Source of the DNA: Candidatus Avelusimicrobium alvi | Lineage (GTDB): Bacteria > Elusimicrobiota > Elusimicrobia > Elusimicrobiales > Elusimicrobiaceae | Direction of reading: 5' to 3' | NCBI GenBank assembly: GCA_002329395.1 | Contig: DCTQ01000108.1 | Coordinates: 1-7,332 of the forward strand | DNA: 7,332 nt | Shown: piece by piece, positions 3,785 through 7,332 of the stretch | Numbering within the stretch: position 1 is the first letter of the stretch | Layout of the letters: each line of letters opens with the position of its first letter | The notes under the pieces: model-generated | The model's database searches: none | What the model saw: only the letters and a program-made list of their open reading frames with translations | Told to the model about the DNA's origin: nothing | Position numbers and translations under genes: made by a program

Positions 3785-6700
3785 ATGATTGAAAAACAAA
3801 CAAATTTCGGCAAAATTTCCACCAAGCTTCCCTTACCAGATTTGCTGGACATGCAAAAACAGTCGTTTGTAGACTTTTTGCAGCTGGATGTCCCTCCCGC
3901 CAAGCGGGAATTAAAAGGCCTGCAAGCCGCTTTTGAAGACGTTTTCCCTATTGAAGCTCCCGACGGGAGTATGAGACTTGAATTTTTAAAATATGAACTG
4001 GGCTCTCCCCGCTACGCCACCCCGGCAGAAGCCGCCGTGCGCGACAGCACCTACTCCGCTCCCTTAAAAGCCCTGATGCGCTTGTACGTCAAGCAGAAAA
4101 ACGGAAAGATGAAAGAAGCGTCCGACCAGGACGTAACCCTTTGCGATTTGCCCCTGATGACCGACGCCGGCTGCTTCGTGTTCAACGGCGCCGAACGCGT
4201 TATCGTCAGCCAGATGCACCGCTCTCCGGGCATCATTTTTGAAGAAGACGAAGAGAAAAAACAGTCTACCTTCGGTAAACGCCTCTACGTGGCCCGCATT
4301 ATTCCGTACCGCGGCGCGTGGATTGAATTTTCGTTTGACCTCATGAACGCTTTGTGGGTCCGCATTGACCGGAAGAAAAAAGTGCTGGCCTCCACGTTCC
4401 TTCGCGCCTGCGGTCTGGAAACCAACGCACAGATTATCCAGACGTTCTACAACTGCGAAGACATTGAAGTCAAAGCCTCTAACATTGACGGCGTCATCGG
4501 CCGCTACGCCGCGGACGATATTTACGATCCGGCCACCGGCGAAGTGCTGTGGAACCTGGACGATAAAGCCGCCCTGCCGATTGACGACAAATTGTTCAAA
4601 ACTTTAATTGAAAAGAAAGTCAAAACGATTAAAGTCATTTCCGGCAAACCGCGCCAGGACGACCCCGGTATTTTGGCGACCTTGGAACACCGCAAGGATT
4701 CCATCCGCACCGCCGCCGAAGCCCAGGCCGAAATTTACAAAAAGATGAGAGGGCAGGATTTCGTCGTGAAAGAACAGGCGGAAACCTTCCTCAACAACCT
4801 GATTTTTGACAACATCCGCAGATACGATTTAAGCTTTGTCGGCCGCTACAAAATCAACAAAAAATTTGCGAAGATGTTTGATTTAATCAGCAAATTTAAA
4901 TTCAAAAAATTCACGACTCCGTCCGAAAAACGCCGCACCCTGGCCCCGGAAGACATCATCGTTACGGTGAAGTACCTCCTGGCCTTAAACGCCGGCGAAG
5001 ACGCCCAGAAAATGTACGGCGACGACTTTACCTTTAAAGTGGACGACATTGACCACTTGGGCAACCGCCGCGTGCGCGGCATCGGCGAGCTGTTGGAAAA
5101 CCAAATCCGCGTGGGCCTTTCGCAGATGGCGAAAACCGCGCGCGACCGCATGAACCGCGAGCTGACTTCCTTCACGCCCCGCGCGCTTGTAAACGCGCAG
5201 CCCGTGCAGGCCATCATCCGCAAGTTCTTCGGCACCTCCCAGCTTTCGCAGTTTATGGACCAGATTAACCCCCTGGGCGAACTGACCCATAAACGCAGAC
5301 TGTCCGCCTTGGGTCCCGGCGGTTTAAACCGCAAACGCGCGGGCTTTGAAGTGCGCGACGTACACTATACGCACTACGGCCGCGTGTGCCCGATTGAAAC
5401 CCCGGAAGGTCCGAACATCGGTCTTATCACTTCTCTTGCGTGCTACTCCAAGGTAAACAAATACGGTTTGATTGAAACGCCGTACCGCAAAGTGGTAAGC
5501 GGCAAAGTAACGGACCAGGTGGAAGAACTGACCGCCGACGCCGAAGACGACAAGTACGTAGCCCAGGCCAATACGCCGATGGGCAAAGACGGCAAAATTG
5601 ACGCCGATTTGGTCGCCTGCCGCGTCCGCTCGGACTATCCGATGATTGCGCCTAAAGACGTAGACTATATGGACGTTTCCCCGCTGCAGGTCATCAGCGT
5701 TTCCGCCGCCTTGATTCCTTTCCTGGAACACGACGACGCCAACCGCGCGCTGATGGGTTGTAACATGCAGCGCCAGGGCGTACCGCTTTTAATGCCGGAA
5801 GCTCCGTACGTGGGCACCGGTATTGAGCACGAAGTGGCGCGCGACTCCGGCACCGCCGTTGTGGCCCGCCGCGACGGCCGCGTCCAGTTCGCCGACGCTT
5901 CCAAAATCATCGTGGAAACCAGAGACGGTTCCTCCGACGTATACGAACTTTTGAAATACAAACGTTCCAACCAGGATACCTGCATCAACCAGCATCCTAT
6001 CGTCAAAGCGGGCGACAATGTAAAAGCCCGCCAGGTAATCGCCGACGGTCCGTCTATGGACAACGGTTACCTGGCCCTGGGCCGCAACATGCTCGTGGGC
6101 TTTATGTGCTGGGAAGGGTATAACTACGAAGACGCCATCCTGGTGTCCTCCCGCCTGGTGAAGGACGATGTGTTTACCTCCATCCACCTGCACGAATTTA
6201 CGGTGGACGCCCGCAATACCAAGCTCGGCGCGGAAGAAATCACCCGCGATATTCCGAACATTGGCGCGGAAGCGCTGTCCCATTTGGACAACGACGGTAT
6301 CGTGTTGCCGGCCACGGTAGTGGAACCCGGCGACATTCTGGTCGGTAAAGTTACGCCGAAAGGCGAGCAGCAGCTGACGCCGGAAGAAAGACTGTTAAAA
6401 GTCATCTTCGGTAAAAAAGCCGACGACGTGGTGGACGCCTCTCTGCGCGTTCCGCCCGGCACCAGCGGCAAAATCCTGGGCACCCGCGTATTCGTGCGCA
6501 AGGAAAAACTGACCAAGGCCGAAGAAAAAGCCAGACTGGCCGCGCTGGAAGATGAAAAAGATTCCACGCTGGAACTTTTAAAAGAACAGCGCAAACGCGC
6601 TTTGAACAACGCCAAAGAATCCATCAAGAAAGAAGCGGACCTCAAGAAAGAAGAAGCCCGCATCAACGCGCTGTACAAATTGATGGAAAAGAAAGCCGTG

Positions 6701-7332
6701 GAACACTACGAACGCGAGATTGAGTTCTCCAAACAGGGCGACGAGCTTGCCGTTACGGTGAACAAATCCGTTAAAGTGTACATCGCTTCCAAACGCAAAC
6801 TGCACGTGGGCGACAAGATGTCCGGCCGCCACGGTAACAAAGGCGTTGTGGCCCGCATCCTGCCGGAAGAGGATATGCCCTTCCTGCCGGATGGCACCCC
6901 GCTTGACATCGTGCTCTCCCCGCTGGGTATTCCTTCCCGTATGAACGTGGGACAGCTGCTTGAAACGATGCTCGGCTGGGCCGCGCATTACCTCCACTAC
7001 AATGCCGCCACCCCGGTCTTTGACGGACCGAGCGAAGCGGAAGTGGTGGAACAAATCCGCAAAGCCAAAGAGAAAATTTTGGACGATAAGGGACTCACCG
7101 GCAAAGCCCGCGAAGAATACGCGGCCAAATACCTGCCGGACGATTACTGCCGCATTACGCTCTACGACGGCAGAACCGGCGAGCCTTTTGAAGAAAAAGT
7201 AACCATCGGCTACATGTATATGATGAAGCTGATCCACTTGGTGGAAGACAAGGTGCACTCCCGCTCCACGGGTCCTTACAGCTTGATTACGCGCCAGCCT
7301 TTGGGCGGTAAAGCCCAGTTCGGCGGCCAGCG
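3785..7332 (+). CDS. rpoB: DNA-directed RNA polymerase subunit beta (3' end beyond window)
   Basis: The first 1182 codons of the beta subunit, which with beta' forms the catalytic cleft of RNA polymerase. The frame stays open from ATG 3785 to the window edge with no frameshift. Landmarks: N-terminal start IEKQTNFGKISTKLPLPDLL; VGRYKINKKF near residue 353; the rifampicin-pocket region from G483 (GTSQLSQFMDQINPLGELTH); VCPIETPEGPNIG at 534-546; GYNYEDAI with E782/D783; a charged coiled-coil-like stretch at about 905-980; and GDKMSGRHGNKG with the catalytic-centre lysines K1011 and K1019 (E. coli K1065, K1073). The visible end, QPLGGKAQFGGQ, sits about 75 residues before the C-terminus in E. coli, so the full protein should be about 1260 residues. 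It lacks some of the lineage insertions that lengthen E. coli beta. The Shine-Dalgarno AGGA (3772-3775) lies 9 nt before ATG. It is cotranscribed with rplJ-rplL, and rpoC would be expected next. Confidence 0.98.
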   Translation, partial: MIEKQTNFGKISTKLPLPDLLDMQKQSFVDFLQLDVPPAKRELKGLQAAFEDVFPIEAPDGSMRLEFLKYELGSPRYATPAEAAVRDSTYSAPLKALMRLYVKQKNGKMKEASDQDVTLCDLPLMTDAGCFVFNGAERVIVSQMHRSPGIIFEEDEEKKQSTFGKRLYVARIIPYRGAWIEFSFDLMNALWVRIDRKKKVLASTFLRACGLETNAQIIQTFYNCEDIEVKASNIDGVIGRYAADDIYDPATGEVLWNLDDKAALPIDDKLFKTLIEKKVKTIKVISGKPRQDDPGILATLEHRKDSIRTAAEAQAEIYKKMRGQDFVVKEQAETFLNNLIFDNIRRYDLSFVGRYKINKKFAKMFDLISKFKFKKFTTPSEKRRTLAPEDIIVTVKYLLALNAGEDAQKMYGDDFTFKVDDIDHLGNRRVRGIGELLENQIRVGLSQMAKTARDRMNRELTSFTPRALVNAQPVQAIIRKFFGTSQLSQFMDQINPLGELTHKRRLSALGPGGLNRKRAGFEVRDVHYTHYGRVCPIETPEGPNIGLITSLACYSKVNKYGLIETPYRKVVSGKVTDQVEELTADAEDDKYVAQANTPMGKDGKIDADLVACRVRSDYPMIAPKDVDYMDVSPLQVISVSAALIPFLEHDDANRALMGCNMQRQGVPLLMPEAPYVGTGIEHEVARDSGTAVVARRDGRVQFADASKIIVETRDGSSDVYELLKYKRSNQDTCINQHPIVKAGDNVKARQVIADGPSMDNGYLALGRNMLVGFMCWEGYNYEDAILVSSRLVKDDVFTSIHLHEFTVDARNTKLGAEEITRDIPNIGAEALSHLDNDGIVLPATVVEPGDILVGKVTPKGEQQLTPEERLLKVIFGKKADDVVDASLRVPPGTSGKILGTRVFVRKEKLTKAEEKARLAALEDEKDSTLELLKEQRKRALNNAKESIKKEADLKKEEARINALYKLMEKKAVEHYEREIEFSKQGDELAVTVNKSVKVYIASKRKLHVGDKMSGRHGNKGVVARILPEEDMPFLPDGTPLDIVLSPLGIPSRMNVGQLLETMLGWAAHYLHYNAATPVFDGPSEAEVVEQIRKAKEKILDDKGLTGKAREEYAAKYLPDDYCRITLYDGRTGEPFEEKVTIGYMYMMKLIHLVEDKVHSRSTGPYSLITRQPLGGKAQFGGQ

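Noticed and set aside
4051..7258. Many minus-strand open frames opposite rpoB, the longest 226 codons at 6578-7258
   Set aside because: They mirror the strongly biased codon positions of rpoB, show no family features or ribosome-binding sites, and overlap one another. They are shadows of the conserved sense gene.

Overview
The window reads as part of a bacterial chromosome carrying core translation and transcription genes. In order on the + strand: the last ~311 nt of a 23S rRNA gene, a 5S rRNA gene with a long processing stem and an intrinsic terminator, about 750 nt with no convincing gene, a LysE/RhtB-type amino-acid exporter, then rplJ (ribosomal protein L10), rplL (L7/L12) and the first 1182 codons of rpoB (RNA polymerase beta), which runs off the right edge. 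No tRNA, CRISPR array, insertion sequence or phage gene is visible. All convincing genes are on the + strand.

The organism cannot be fixed from sequence alone. All real genes are typical of Bacteria, with GC-moderate coding DNA, A/T-rich intergenic patches and TATAAT-type -10 boxes with TG extensions. My best guess is Elusimicrobiota (gut type), but this is low-confidence inference, not a match I could run.

The rplJ-rplL-rpoB cluster supplies the ribosomal stalk (L10 anchors L7/L12 dimers that recruit translation factors) and the catalytic beta subunit. Its usual upstream partners (secE, nusG, rplK, rplA) do not precede rplJ; an rRNA operon end and an exporter gene are there instead. The protein genes are normal. 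The unusual content lies in the long non-coding gaps. Upstream of rplJ are a good promoter, a small hairpin with a U-rich tail, a second -10-like box, an L10-leader-like stem and two mutually exclusive hairpins. A 304-nt rplJ-rplL gap holds a candidate branched RNA including a UUCG hairpin. A 151-nt rplL-rpoB gap holds a strong intercistronic hairpin followed by a possible three-way junction.

The other oddity is an inverted partial copy of the 5S rRNA gene on the minus strand at about 1010-1062. It has a 42-nt block identical to the intact 5S gene nearby and lies inside the otherwise unexplained stretch between the rRNA operon and the exporter.
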